Shown piece by piece: positions 34,196-42,215 of a stretch of 64,000 bases of DNA (position 1 is its first letter; each line of letters opens with the position of its first letter). Below the pieces are notes generated by a model that saw only the letters and a list, made by a program, of their open reading frames with translations, had not been told where the DNA came from and ran no database searches. A program made the translations under genes and the position numbers. The stretch is from NCBI RefSeq assembly GCF_001953975.1, contig NZ_MBEJ01000108.1, forward strand, positions 1 to 64,000, given 5' to 3'. Source of the DNA: Mycobacterium sp. NS-7484 (GTDB taxonomy: Bacteria; Actinomycetota; Actinomycetes; Mycobacteriales; Mycobacteriaceae).

Positions 34196-34695
34196 TCGCC
34201 GAGCGTAGCCATATGGCCTGACATGTGCTGGGACGCGAGCTGTGATGTCAGCCCATCTATATTTTCTCGAATGTTTGTGCGATAATGGTTGCTAAGTTAC
34301 GAGAGTTATCGATCAGACCTACACTGCGAAGAACATTCTCGAACGGTTCACTGGCCGCGCTTACTTCGATGGGTATGTAATCGCCTCAGAAGTGAAGATG
34401 CTCTTCAAGCTTGACGAATCAACAACAAATACGTAAAGCACCGACTGTACCTATTCAACGAACACTCAAAGTACGTGCGGGGTGGTCGGCCGAACCACTT
34501 CTATTTCATCATTCCTTCGTACTTACACGAAGGAATGAAGGAGCGTTTGGACGCTATCCCCTACTACGGGGTCGTAGATGCCCATAGTTTAACTCGTTGA
34601 AGCGATGTAGGACGATTCACGGTGAACCTGTTGACTCACACGCTATCTGCAGCTAGCACTTAACCTAACGGGACGACTACACCAGAAATCGCACA
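34196..34695. other. AT-richer island stretch without an intact gene
   Basis: Five hundred bases between the two island genes. They contain the decayed frame described at 34296-34600 and otherwise no reading frame, hairpin terminator or repeat that I can support. Confidence 0.5.
34296..34600 (+). pseudogene. Relic of a small PD-(D/E)XK-like protein, frameshifted
   Basis: One frame from 34296 reads NILERFTGRAYFDGYVIAS then EVKMLFKLDES; a second frame takes over near 34425 and continues NNKYVKHRLYLFNEH then HFYFIIPSYLHEGMKERLD to a TGA at 34598-34600. The joined string has a D-x8-E-V-K run followed by Lys-rich and FYFIIP segments, the order seen in small restriction-like fold proteins such as MmcB. 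A stop codon stands just before 34296 and no in-frame start is available, so both the 5' end and the frame are broken. The identity is tentative. Confidence 0.45.
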
Positions 34696-34696
34696 A

Positions 34697-35386
34697 TTAG
34701 TGCTGCTCTCGCTTCTTCTTAGCCGGATGCCCAATCATCCACCACGCGTACTTCAAGTTCGATCGCCAACCACCGATGAGCTGCTCCGGCGTCCGCCGAT
34801 TCTCCCGGCGGCGCTCCCACAGGCCGCGGTAGTACCTAACCTCCTTCAGCTTGTTTCGCCGTTGGCCCTGTCCGCCGTTGTCAACGACGATCGCCCAACT
34901 GAATGAGTTTGTGTCCACGAATGTCACTCTGAGTCGGTAGATATTGGTCATTCGATGGCGGTCGAACACCTGCTCAAACTTTCCGCCCGGCTCAATAGTC
35001 TGGCGACCACCGGTCAGGGGAAGGTACGTGATGCCTTGTGCGTCCTCCCAGTCCTGCTTGACATCGGGCAGTAGCTCGTAAATCACCGTCCCTGCGCCAC
35101 GAAATATTGTGTCGTAAAACGATTTACGTACAAGTTCGGCGTCCACTTCTCGAATCGTGGAAGCCGAGTTATTCGTGATCTCCAATTCCATCAGCCAGCG
35201 GCCTTCCTCTTCGCCTGGCCGCCGCTTGCGCGACTCGCTGACCTCAACGGCGACCAGCATCGCCTGCTTTCGCTTCTCGGTGCGGTGTTGAAACATGTAG
35301 TAGCCGACAGCAGTGATTGCGGCGCCACTTGTCCCGATCGCACCTACCCACTCGGCGACATTCCCCCAGATCTCAACCGGAAACAC
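34697..35386 (-). CDS. Membrane-anchored island protein, function unknown
   Basis: A 229-residue protein. One hydrophobic helix near the N-terminus (VGAIGTSGAAITAVGYYMFQ) is followed by a basic stretch (HRTEKRKQ) and a cytoplasmic beta-rich domain with the string LEITNNSASTIREVDAEL, like an immunoglobulin-type fold with an NNS turn, then a very basic tail (RNKLKEVRYYRGLWERRRENRRT). A GTG at 35386 is taken as start because the longer frame overlaps low-quality sequence. I recognise no enzyme motif. Being in a tRNA island with a DUF6602-like gene, it could be part of a defence or maintenance pair; this is speculation. Confidence 0.5.
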   Translation of the reverse strand: MFPVEIWGNVAEWVGAIGTSGAAITAVGYYMFQHRTEKRKQAMLVAVEVSESRKRRPGEEEGRWLMELEITNNSASTIREVDAELVRKSFYDTIFRGAGTVIYELLPDVKQDWEDAQGITYLPLTGGRQTIEPGGKFEQVFDRHRMTNIYRLRVTFVDTNSFSWAIVVDNGGQGQRRNKLKEVRYYRGLWERRRENRRTPEQLIGGWRSNLKYAWWMIGHPAKKKREQH

Positions 35387-35694
35387 GCGCTGATCATGAC
35401 ATGATCGGCAGCGTCTACCGTGTAGCCGATGCCCTCCAAGAAGCCGAAGTCCATCTACGCCTGGCGACGGCAACTTTGGCAGGGTGCGAGTGAGGATGTA
35501 TCACGGGCGGAGGCAGCGGACTGTAGGTATTCACAGTCCTCCCACAACGGACTTGTCGCGACCTCAGTAGCAGCGTGTTTCGACGTAGTAGGCAGCGGAC
35601 TCCGACTGAACGGGTGTTCACGCCGAGTTGGAACACAAATGGAACACTTCGGGCACCCCCAGCAGGGGTCACAAACCGCTCACCAGCACCGATA
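35387..35694. other. Island end next to the tRNA, with repeated tRNA-derived motifs
   Basis: No coding frame is supported here. GAGGCAGCGGACT at 35510-35522 and AGGCAGCGGACT at 35590-35601 copy the tRNA D-stem/anticodon-stem sequence, which occurs inverted as AGTCCGCTGCCTC at 35738-35750 inside the tRNA. The placement, 80 bases apart and next to the attachment core, suggests recombinase arm-type sites or leftovers of repeated integration. Confidence 0.45.
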
Positions 35695-35697
35695 TGG

Positions 35698-35771
35698 TGC
35701 CCCCACCGGGACTCGAACCCGGAACACGCGGATTTTAAGTCCGCTGCCTCTGCCAATTGGGCTATGGGGGC
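35698..35771 (-). tRNA. leuX: tRNA-Leu (anticodon UAA), short variable loop
   Basis: On the minus strand the sequence folds as a complete cloverleaf: acceptor GCCCCCA/TGGGGGC, D-arm with AATTGGCAGA, anticodon stem GCGGA/TCCGC with loop CTTAAAA (anticodon UAA), T-arm CCGGG-TTCGAGT-CCCGG, discriminator A. The CCA end is encoded (35695-35697). The variable loop is only five bases (GTGTT), unlike the long arm normal for leucine tRNAs. Its 3' half appears to come from the adjacent island, making it a hybrid gene. Confidence 0.92.
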
Positions 35772-35991
35772 GATCGGTAGCACCGTACCTGGCGGCCTGG
35801 TCACCGACGATTGCGAGCCCAGCCCACGAGTCCACAGCCGTGCACCAAAGAGGTGCAGAGAGCGGGCCCGCCGCGGTGGTTGGATATGACCAAGTGGTGG
35901 ACAGCGTCGGGGGTCGCATATGCGGAGCAGTATCGCCAATTTTGTTGCCGTAGCGGCTGAACGGATCGCGGCCACACTTGGACCGCGGAAC

Positions 35992-36324
35992 ATGCGGGGA
36001 CTCGCACGCTTCAACAAATACGTGACCAACCGACTGCAGCGGCTCTGGGCATCACGGCTGCCGTACATGGCCGTCATCGAGCACACCGGCCGCAAATCGG
36101 GCAAGGCCTATCGAACCCCGGTCATGGCATTCGTCGACGCCAAGGCCATCTCGGTAGTGCTGAACTATGGCGAGAAATCGGATTGGGTCCGCAATGTCCA
36201 GGCTGCCGACAACAGCGCCGGCGTCGTGCACCGCGGCAGGCGCTACCAGCTGACCAGTCCGCGGATCATCCCCGCCACCGACCAGAAGGCGCGGCTCGTC
36301 GCGTCCTTGGTCCCGCGAACCTGA
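35992..36324 (+). CDS. Ddn-like F420-dependent nitroreductase family protein
   Basis: A 110-residue protein of the deazaflavin-dependent family, paralogous to the gene at 32638-33012 (ARFNKYVTN, EHTGRKSGKAYRTPVMAF, GEKSDWVRNVQAAD). The ATG at 35992 aligns with the start of that paralog; an earlier ATG at 35920 is possible. Members use reduced F420 to reduce quinones or nitro compounds. The C-terminus is complete here. It lies just beyond the tRNA, so the two paralogs once flanked the undisturbed tRNA. Confidence 0.82.
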   Translation: MRGLARFNKYVTNRLQRLWASRLPYMAVIEHTGRKSGKAYRTPVMAFVDAKAISVVLNYGEKSDWVRNVQAADNSAGVVHRGRRYQLTSPRIIPATDQKARLVASLVPRT

Positions 36325-36327
36325 GCC

Positions 36328-37038
36328 CTACCCAGCCGTCACCAGCACCACGGGTCGTGGGAAGCCAAGCGTCGCGCACGCGTCGTCCAGCGTCGTCTCC
36401 ACCGCCTGCGCGAACTCGGACAGATCGTCGGGTCGTGCCCCCAGGTCGAGCCCGCCGCCGATCAGGACCCGGGTGAGCACCACGTCGTGCCGGCGGCGGA
36501 TCTCGGACATCGCGGCCACCAGGTCACCGACTGCCTCCGAGCATGCGCTGACAACGTCTGCACCAGAAGATATTTCGCGATAGAGGCCGACCAGATCGAG
36601 CCGCGGCCCGGTGATCGCCGCGGCCACCGCGTCGGCGGCGGCAGTTCCCAGGATCACCCGTTGCCGGCGGTGCCGCACCGCGCACGATGCCAGCAGTCGT
36701 ATCTGCTCGACGCTGTCGGCCACCACGCGGCCCACCCCCAGGTTGGCGCTGCAGAACACCAGCTCGTCACCACGGAACCCGTCGGCATGCACCACGAGCC
36801 GCATCGGATGGATGCCGACCCCGATCGCCGTCGCCAGATCATCACTGCTGCGCACTGCCACGGTGGATCCATGTTCACGCACCCACTTGGCCACGTTGAC
36901 ATCTCGCAACGCCTGGGCCGGCAGCACCAACTCGACGGGATCCAGCCAGCGGCAGCAGGCAGCGCAGCGGTGCATGGCCTGCCGCTCTGCCGACTCCGGC
37001 CAGGAGGTTGTGAATGGGGACTCGGTACTGATCGACAC
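36328..37038 (-). CDS. PLP-decarboxylase-like barrel protein lacking the cofactor lysine
   Basis: A 236-residue protein resembling the N-terminal TIM barrel of LysA-type (ornithine/diaminopimelate) decarboxylases: VNVAKWVREHGSTVAVRSSDDLATAIGVGI, GVGRVVADSVEQIRLLA, LYREISSGADVVSACSEAVGDL and a glycine-rich LIGGGLDLG for the phosphate site. The PLP lysine, expected as AxKAF/AVKA, reads PAQAL, so Gln replaces Lys. The C-terminal beta domain is missing. It therefore cannot be a normal decarboxylase and may bind a ligand or partner. It starts with GTG and has AAAGG ahead. Confidence 0.7.
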   Translation of the reverse strand: MSISTESPFTTSWPESAERQAMHRCAACCRWLDPVELVLPAQALRDVNVAKWVREHGSTVAVRSSDDLATAIGVGIHPMRLVVHADGFRGDELVFCSANLGVGRVVADSVEQIRLLASCAVRHRRQRVILGTAAADAVAAAITGPRLDLVGLYREISSGADVVSACSEAVGDLVAAMSEIRRRHDVVLTRVLIGGGLDLGARPDDLSEFAQAVETTLDDACATLGFPRPVVLVTAG

Positions 37039-37361
37039 TGTCAGCGGACCTTTCTGAGTGCGCCGCGGCGGGTTGCCGAACGGCTCTGTCGAGGATCAAC
37101 TGCGTAAGCACCGAAGGGCCAGTGTCCTTGCGTTCTCTTGACGGTCGCCGACCGAACCTTGGCGCGGTCTTGATGCCTGCCCCCACGTAAATGACCTCCA
37201 TCACAGCGAAAACACCAGTCGCCCCGGAGAAAGCGAAAGATCTCGTAAAGGACGCACGGCCGGGCGTAAAGAAGACATAAAGATCGTGGTCGGTCACCAC
37301 AAGCGGGCGGATTCTCGAGCAGTCGCCGAGAGTCGGCGGCTGTAAACGTGTGGGAGAACCC
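37039..37361. promoter_or_regulatory. kdp promoter region with phased CGTAAAG repeats
   Basis: A 323-base gap in front of the kdp operon. CGTAAAG occurs at 37244-37250 and 37265-37271 (21 bases apart) and ATAAAG at 37277-37282, 11 bases further, so the three copies fall on one face of the helix. That is a plausible binding site for the response regulator KdpE. No gene is seen in the gap. Confidence 0.5.
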
Positions 37362-37445
37362 ATGTCCGTAGTGGTGTTCGTCGGGCTGACGGTGGCGGTC
37401 TTCGCGCTGCTGGGCCTGGTCCAGAAGTTGGTCGAGGGCCTGTGA
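37362..37445 (+). CDS. 27-residue membrane peptide preceding kdpF
   Basis: A short frame, MSVVVFVGLTVAVFALLGLVQ followed by KLVEGL, that is one transmembrane helix with a charged end. It has a GGGAGAAC Shine-Dalgarno-like stretch just before the ATG, and its TGA overlaps the GTG start of kdpF (GTGA), so it is coupled to the operon. It has the same design as KdpF but is a different sequence. It could stabilise the Kdp complex or affect its kinase. It would be missed by length filters. Confidence 0.6.
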   Translation: MSVVVFVGLTVAVFALLGLVQKLVEGL

Positions 37446-37531
37446 CCTACGACAACCTCATCGGCCTCGTCCTGGTCGTCCTGATCACGCTGTTCCTGTT
37501 TGCCTCGCTGCTCTTCCCGGAAAGGTTCTAG
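37442..37531 (+). CDS. kdpF: KdpF, small subunit of the K+-transporting ATPase
   Basis: A 29-residue single-helix protein (MTYDNLIGLVLVVLITLFLF then ASLLFPERF). The LFPERF ending is the hallmark of KdpF, which stabilises the KdpABC complex in the membrane. It starts with GTG inside the preceding peptide's stop, and its TAG shares one base with the kdpA GTG start. Confidence 0.88.
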   Translation: MTYDNLIGLVLVVLITLFLFASLLFPERF

Positions 37532-39201
37532 TGAGTACCACGACCGCGGGAATCATCTTTCTTCTTGCTTTGATCGCGGCGCTGGTAGCCATCCACGTAC
37601 CGCTCGGCGATTACATGTACCGGGTCTACATCACCGAAAAGCATTCGCGGGTAGAGCGATTCATCTACCGCCTGATCGGTGCCGATCCGAAGGCCGAGCA
37701 GACCTGGGGGGCCTATGCCCGCAGCGTGCTGGCGTTCTCCGCGGTCAGCGTCTTGTTCCTGTTTACTTTGCAGCTGGTACAGGGCAGGTTGCCGTTGCAC
37801 CTGAATGATCCGGGCACCCCGATGACGCCGGCCTTGGCGTGGAACACCGCCATCAGCTTCGTCACCAACACGAACTGGCAGGCCTACTCGGGTGAATCCA
37901 CCCAGGGTCACCTGGTGCAGATGGCCGGGCTGGCCGTGCAGAACTTCGTCTCAGCCGCTGTCGGCATGGCCGTGGCCATGGCCTTCGTCCGTGGCCTGGT
38001 CCGACGTAACACCGGCGACCTGGGCAATTTCTGGGTGGACCTGGTGCGCGGCAATCTCCGTATCCTGCTGCCCATTTCGATCGTCGGCGCGCTGATCCTG
38101 GTCGGCGGTGGCGCCATCCAGAACTTTGCGCTACACAGCGAGGTCGTCAACACGCTCGTCGGCGGCACCCAGACGATCCCGGGCGGCCCGGTCGCCAGCC
38201 AGGAAGTCATCAAGCTGCTCGGCACCAACGGCGGCGGCTTCTACAACGCCAACTCGTCGCACCCGTTCGAGAACCCCGCCACCTGGACCAACTGGGTGGA
38301 GATCTTCCTCATCCTGATGATCCCGTTCTCGCTGCCGCGGACGTTCGGCCGCATGGTCGGCAGCCGAAAGCAGGGTTACGCCATCGTGGCGGCGATGTCG
38401 GTGATCGCGACGGCCAGCGTCAGCCTCATGATGCTGTTCCAGCTCCAGGCCCACGGCACCGTCCCGACCGCGGTCGGCTCGGCGATGGAAGGTGTCGAGC
38501 AGCGGTTCGGTGTCGCCAACTCGGCGGTGTTCGCCGATGCGACGACGCTGACGTCGACCGGCGCGGTGGACTCGTTCCACGACTCCTACACCAGCCTCGG
38601 CGGCATGATCACCATGTTCAACATGCAGCTCGGTGAGGTGGCTCCCGGCGGCGTCGGCTCCGGCCTGTACGGCATGCTGGTGCTGGCGATCATCACGGTG
38701 TTCGTGGCCGGCCTGATGGTGGGCCGTACTCCGGAGTACCTCGGCAAGAAAATCACCCCGCGCGAGATCAAGCTCGCGGCAACGTATTTCCTCGTGACCC
38801 CGCTGATCGTGATGACCGGCACCGCGGTGGCCATGGCAATGCCGGGGCAACGCGCGGGCATGCTCAACACGGGGCCGCACGGCCTGTCCGAGGTGCTGTA
38901 CGCGTTCACGTCGGCAGCCAACAACAACGGCTCCGCGTTCGCCGGGCTCAGCGTCAACACCGAGTGGTACAACACGGCTCTGGGCATGGCCATGGTGTTC
39001 GGCCGATTCCTGCCGATCATCCTGGTGCTGGCCCTGGCCGGATCGCTGGCCCGCCAAGGCAAGACCCCCGAATCCGTCGGGACGCTGCCCACTCATCGAC
39101 CCCAGTTCGTCGGCATGGTCGCCGGCGTCACGCTGATCCTGGTCGCCCTCACCTTCCTGCCGATGCTCGCGCTCGGCCCCCTGGCTGAAGGAATCCACTG
39201 A
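37531..39201 (+). CDS. kdpA: KdpA, K+-binding/translocating subunit
   Basis: A 556-residue channel-like subunit of the high-affinity K+ pump KdpFABC. It has about ten transmembrane helices and the four selectivity-filter-like loops of KdpA, including NTNWQAYSGES, GTNGGGFYNANSSHPFENP and TSAANNNGSAFAG. It starts with GTG immediately after kdpF. It passes potassium from outside with energy from KdpB. Confidence 0.97.
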   Translation: MSTTTAGIIFLLALIAALVAIHVPLGDYMYRVYITEKHSRVERFIYRLIGADPKAEQTWGAYARSVLAFSAVSVLFLFTLQLVQGRLPLHLNDPGTPMTPALAWNTAISFVTNTNWQAYSGESTQGHLVQMAGLAVQNFVSAAVGMAVAMAFVRGLVRRNTGDLGNFWVDLVRGNLRILLPISIVGALILVGGGAIQNFALHSEVVNTLVGGTQTIPGGPVASQEVIKLLGTNGGGFYNANSSHPFENPATWTNWVEIFLILMIPFSLPRTFGRMVGSRKQGYAIVAAMSVIATASVSLMMLFQLQAHGTVPTAVGSAMEGVEQRFGVANSAVFADATTLTSTGAVDSFHDSYTSLGGMITMFNMQLGEVAPGGVGSGLYGMLVLAIITVFVAGLMVGRTPEYLGKKITPREIKLAATYFLVTPLIVMTGTAVAMAMPGQRAGMLNTGPHGLSEVLYAFTSAANNNGSAFAGLSVNTEWYNTALGMAMVFGRFLPIILVLALAGSLARQGKTPESVGTLPTHRPQFVGMVAGVTLILVALTFLPMLALGPLAEGIH

Positions 39202-39202
39202 A

Positions 39203-41335
39203 ATGTCAGTACCTACCCTCGCCTCACCCTCATCCGCTCAGTCGAAACCCAACAGTTCCAAGCGGATCAAGGGCGGCCTGCTCGACCCGAAGATGCTGTG
39301 GAAATCGATGCCCGACGCGCTGCGTAAGCTCGATCCGCGGACGCTCTGGCGTAACCCGGTGATGTTCATCGTCGAGATCGGCGCGGTCTGGAGCACAATC
39401 CTGGCTGTCATCGACCCGTTGTGGTTCTCGGCGCTGATCGTGATCTGGCTGTGGTTGACGGTCATCTTCGCCAACCTCGCCGAGGCCGTCGCCGAAGGCC
39501 GGGGCAAGGCCCAGGCCGAGAGCCTGCGCAAGACGAAAACCTCGACGATGGCGCGTCGGCTGACCGACTCCGGCGTCGAGGAGGAGATCGCCGCACCGCT
39601 GCTGCAACAGGGCGACGTCGTGGTGGTCGAGGCCGGCCAGGTCATCCCCGGCGACGGTGATGTCGTGGAAGGCATTGCCTCGGTGGACGAGTCGGCAATC
39701 ACCGGCGAATCGGCCCCCGTCATCCGCGAGTCCGGCGGCGACCGGAGCGCCGTCACCGGCGGCACCACCGTGCTGTCCGACCGGATCGTCGTCAAGATCA
39801 CCCAGAAGCCGGGTGAGAGCTTCATCGACCGGATGATCAACCTCGTCGAGGGCGCCAACCGGCAGAAGACCCCCAACGAGATCGCGCTGAACATCCTGCT
39901 GTCCTCATTGACGATCATCTTCGTCTTCGCCGTCGCGACTCTGCAGCCGCTGGCCATCTTCTCCAAGGCCAACAACCCCGGCGTCGCAGACACGTTGGCG
40001 CTCAACGCCAACGGCATCTCGGGCATCGTCATGGTGTCGCTGCTGGTGTGCTTGATCCCGACCACCATCGGGGCGCTGCTTTCCGCGATCGGCATCGCCG
40101 GCATGGACCGGCTGGTGCAGCGCAACGTGCTGGCGATGTCCGGCCGCGCGGTCGAGGCCGCCGGCGACGTCAACACACTGCTGCTCGACAAGACCGGGAC
40201 GATCACCCTCGGCAACCGTCAGGCCGCGGCCTTCGTACCGCTGACGGGTGTGACGCCGGAGCAGCTCGCCGATGCGGCCCAACTGTCCAGCCTGGCCGAC
40301 GAGACCCCCGAGGGACGCTCGATCGTCGTGTTCGCCAAGCAGGAGTACGGATTACGCGGCCGCACGCCCGGCGAACTCGATCAGGCGCACTGGGTCGAGT
40401 TCAGCGCCAACACCCGGATGTCGGGTGTCGACCTGTCCGGAAACCATCGCCTGCGCAAGGGTGCCACCGGGGCGGTCGCCGAATGGATCCGCTCCGAAGG
40501 CGGTCGCGTGCCAACCGAGCTCGGCGACATCGTGGACGGGATCTCCGCGGCGGGTGGCACGCCGCTGGCCGTGGGCCACGTCCGCGACGGCAAAGCCGAG
40601 GTGCTCGGCGTCATCCACCTCAAGGACGTCGTCAAGCAGGGCATGCGGGAACGCTTCGACGAGATGCGCCGGATGGGCATCCGCACCGTGATGATCACCG
40701 GTGATAACCCGTTGACCGCCAAGGCCATTGCCGACGAGGCCGGTGTCGACGACTTCCTCGCCGAGGCCACGCCCGAAGACAAGATGGCGCTGATCAAGAA
40801 GGAGCAGGCCGGCGGCAAGCTGGTCGCGATGACCGGTGACGGCACCAACGACGCGCCCGCCCTGGCGCAGGCCGACGTCGGCGTCGCGATGAACAGCGGC
40901 ACCTCGGCGGCCAAAGAGGCCGGCAACATGGTCGATCTCGACTCCGACCCGACCAAGCTGATCGAGATCGTCGAGATCGGCAAACAGTTGCTGATCACCC
41001 GCGGGGCGCTGACCACGTTTTCGATCGCCAACGACATCGCGAAGTACTTCGCGATCATCCCGGCGTTGTTCGTGGCACTGTTCCCCGGCCTGGACCTGCT
41101 GAACATCATGCGGCTGCACAGCCCGCAGTCGGCGATCCTGTCCGCGGTGATCTTCAACGCGATCATCATCGTGGTGTTGATTCCGTTGGCACTCAAGGGT
41201 GTTCGCTACACGCCCAGCAGCGCGTCCAAGCTGTTGAGCCGCAACCTCTACGTCTACGGCCTGGGCGGCATCATCGCGCCGTTCATCGGCATCAAGCTGA
41301 TCGACCTCGTCGTCCAACTCTTCCCGGGAATGTGA
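39203..41335 (+). CDS. kdpB: KdpB, P-type ATPase subunit
   Basis: A 710-residue P1A-type ATPase, the catalytic subunit of KdpFABC. The phosphorylated Asp329 is in LLDKTGTITLGN, the actuator loop is ITGESAPV, and the hinge is MTGDGTNDAPALAQADVGVAMNSG. A polar N-terminus of about 40 residues precedes the first membrane helix. Spacing to kdpA is 1 base and to kdpC 1 base. Confidence 0.97.
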   Translation: MSVPTLASPSSAQSKPNSSKRIKGGLLDPKMLWKSMPDALRKLDPRTLWRNPVMFIVEIGAVWSTILAVIDPLWFSALIVIWLWLTVIFANLAEAVAEGRGKAQAESLRKTKTSTMARRLTDSGVEEEIAAPLLQQGDVVVVEAGQVIPGDGDVVEGIASVDESAITGESAPVIRESGGDRSAVTGGTTVLSDRIVVKITQKPGESFIDRMINLVEGANRQKTPNEIALNILLSSLTIIFVFAVATLQPLAIFSKANNPGVADTLALNANGISGIVMVSLLVCLIPTTIGALLSAIGIAGMDRLVQRNVLAMSGRAVEAAGDVNTLLLDKTGTITLGNRQAAAFVPLTGVTPEQLADAAQLSSLADETPEGRSIVVFAKQEYGLRGRTPGELDQAHWVEFSANTRMSGVDLSGNHRLRKGATGAVAEWIRSEGGRVPTELGDIVDGISAAGGTPLAVGHVRDGKAEVLGVIHLKDVVKQGMRERFDEMRRMGIRTVMITGDNPLTAKAIADEAGVDDFLAEATPEDKMALIKKEQAGGKLVAMTGDGTNDAPALAQADVGVAMNSGTSAAKEAGNMVDLDSDPTKLIEIVEIGKQLLITRGALTTFSIANDIAKYFAIIPALFVALFPGLDLLNIMRLHSPQSAILSAVIFNAIIIVVLIPLALKGVRYTPSSASKLLSRNLYVYGLGGIIAPFIGIKLIDLVVQLFPGM

Positions 41336-41336
41336 C

Positions 41337-42197
41337 ATGAATATCTCCAACCTGGTTCGCCAACACGCCGCGGCGCTGCGGGCGCTGCTGGTGCTCACCG
41401 TGATCCTCGGCATCGGCTATCCCGTCTTCATCTGGCTCGTCGCACAACTGCCCGGCCTGAGCGACAAGGCCGACGGCTCACTGGTGGAGGTGAACGGAAA
41501 GCCGGTCGGCAGCAGCCTGATCGGGCAATCGTTCACCGACGCCGACGGCAACCCGCTGCCCCGCTACTTCCAGAGCCGGCCGTCGGTCGCCGGTGACGGC
41601 TACGACCCCATGGCCACCAGCGCGAGCAACCTGGGCCCGGAGAGCGTCGTCGACGCACCCGACAAGCCCAGCCTGCTGACCCAGGTGTGTCAGCGCAGCC
41701 TGGCCGTCGGCGAACTCGACGGAGTCGACGGGGCCCGTCCCTTCTGCACCGGCGGCGGCGTCGGCGCGGTGCTGTCGGTGATCGGGCCGCGCGATGCCCG
41801 CGGCAACGTCATTCACCCCACCAAGGTGGTCAGCGTCAACGAGCCGTGCGACACCACCACGACCCCGTTCCTGGACACCTATGAGGGCGTGCGGGTGGAA
41901 TGCGCACAGGCCGGCGAGGACTACAGCGAAGGCTTGATCGTGCCGATCCGCGGCAGCGCCCCCGCGGACCCCGCGGTCCCGGCCGATGCGGTCACCGCCA
42001 GCGGCAGCGGACTGGACCCGCACATCTCGGTGGCCTACGCGGACCTGCAGGTCAATCGGGTCGCCCAGGCTCGTGGCGTCAACCCCGACCTCGTGCGGGC
42101 CTTGGTGGCCGACCATACCGAGGGGCGGACGCTCGGCTTCTTCGGTGAGCCGCGGGTCAACGTGCTCGAACTCAACATCGCCCTCGACGCGTTGTAG
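41337..42197 (+). CDS. kdpC: KdpC, K+-transporting ATPase subunit C
   Basis: A 286-residue protein with one N-terminal membrane helix and an external domain. It has the KdpC blocks GSSLIGQSFTDADGNPLPRYFQSRPS, ASNLGPES, DAVTASGSGLDPHISVAYADLQVNRVAQARG and HTEGRTLGFFGEPRVNVLELN. It is longer than the usual 190-200 residues, because of an insert at about 115-210 with three Cys (LTQVCQR, PFCTGGG, EPCDTT) plus VECAQ. That insert is known in some actinobacterial KdpC proteins. Confidence 0.95.
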   Translation: MNISNLVRQHAAALRALLVLTVILGIGYPVFIWLVAQLPGLSDKADGSLVEVNGKPVGSSLIGQSFTDADGNPLPRYFQSRPSVAGDGYDPMATSASNLGPESVVDAPDKPSLLTQVCQRSLAVGELDGVDGARPFCTGGGVGAVLSVIGPRDARGNVIHPTKVVSVNEPCDTTTTPFLDTYEGVRVECAQAGEDYSEGLIVPIRGSAPADPAVPADAVTASGSGLDPHISVAYADLQVNRVAQARGVNPDLVRALVADHTEGRTLGFFGEPRVNVLELNIALDAL

Positions 42198-42215
42198 TTC
42201 GAGGATGATGGTCCT

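Larger units (their letters stand above)
33103..35740. mobile_element. Small genomic island integrated in tRNA-Leu(UAA)
   Basis: About 2.6 kb bounded by the displaced tRNA 3' half at 33103-33147 and the intact tRNA whose 3' half it supplies. Both copies share the exact 13-base core GCGGATTTTAAGT (33135-33147 and 35728-35740), the anticodon stem-loop, where site-specific recombination would occur. Inside, the sequence is visibly AT-richer and codon use differs from the flanks. It holds a protein tentatively assigned to the DUF6602 group, a membrane-anchored unknown and a decayed frame, but no recognisable integrase, so it is either decayed or mobilised in trans. It interrupts a region with two Ddn-like genes. 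Confidence 0.8.

Noticed and set aside
35415..36104. A 229-codon minus-strand frame across the tRNA
   Set aside because: It would read through the tRNA gene and part of the Ddn-like gene in antisense; composition is not protein-like.
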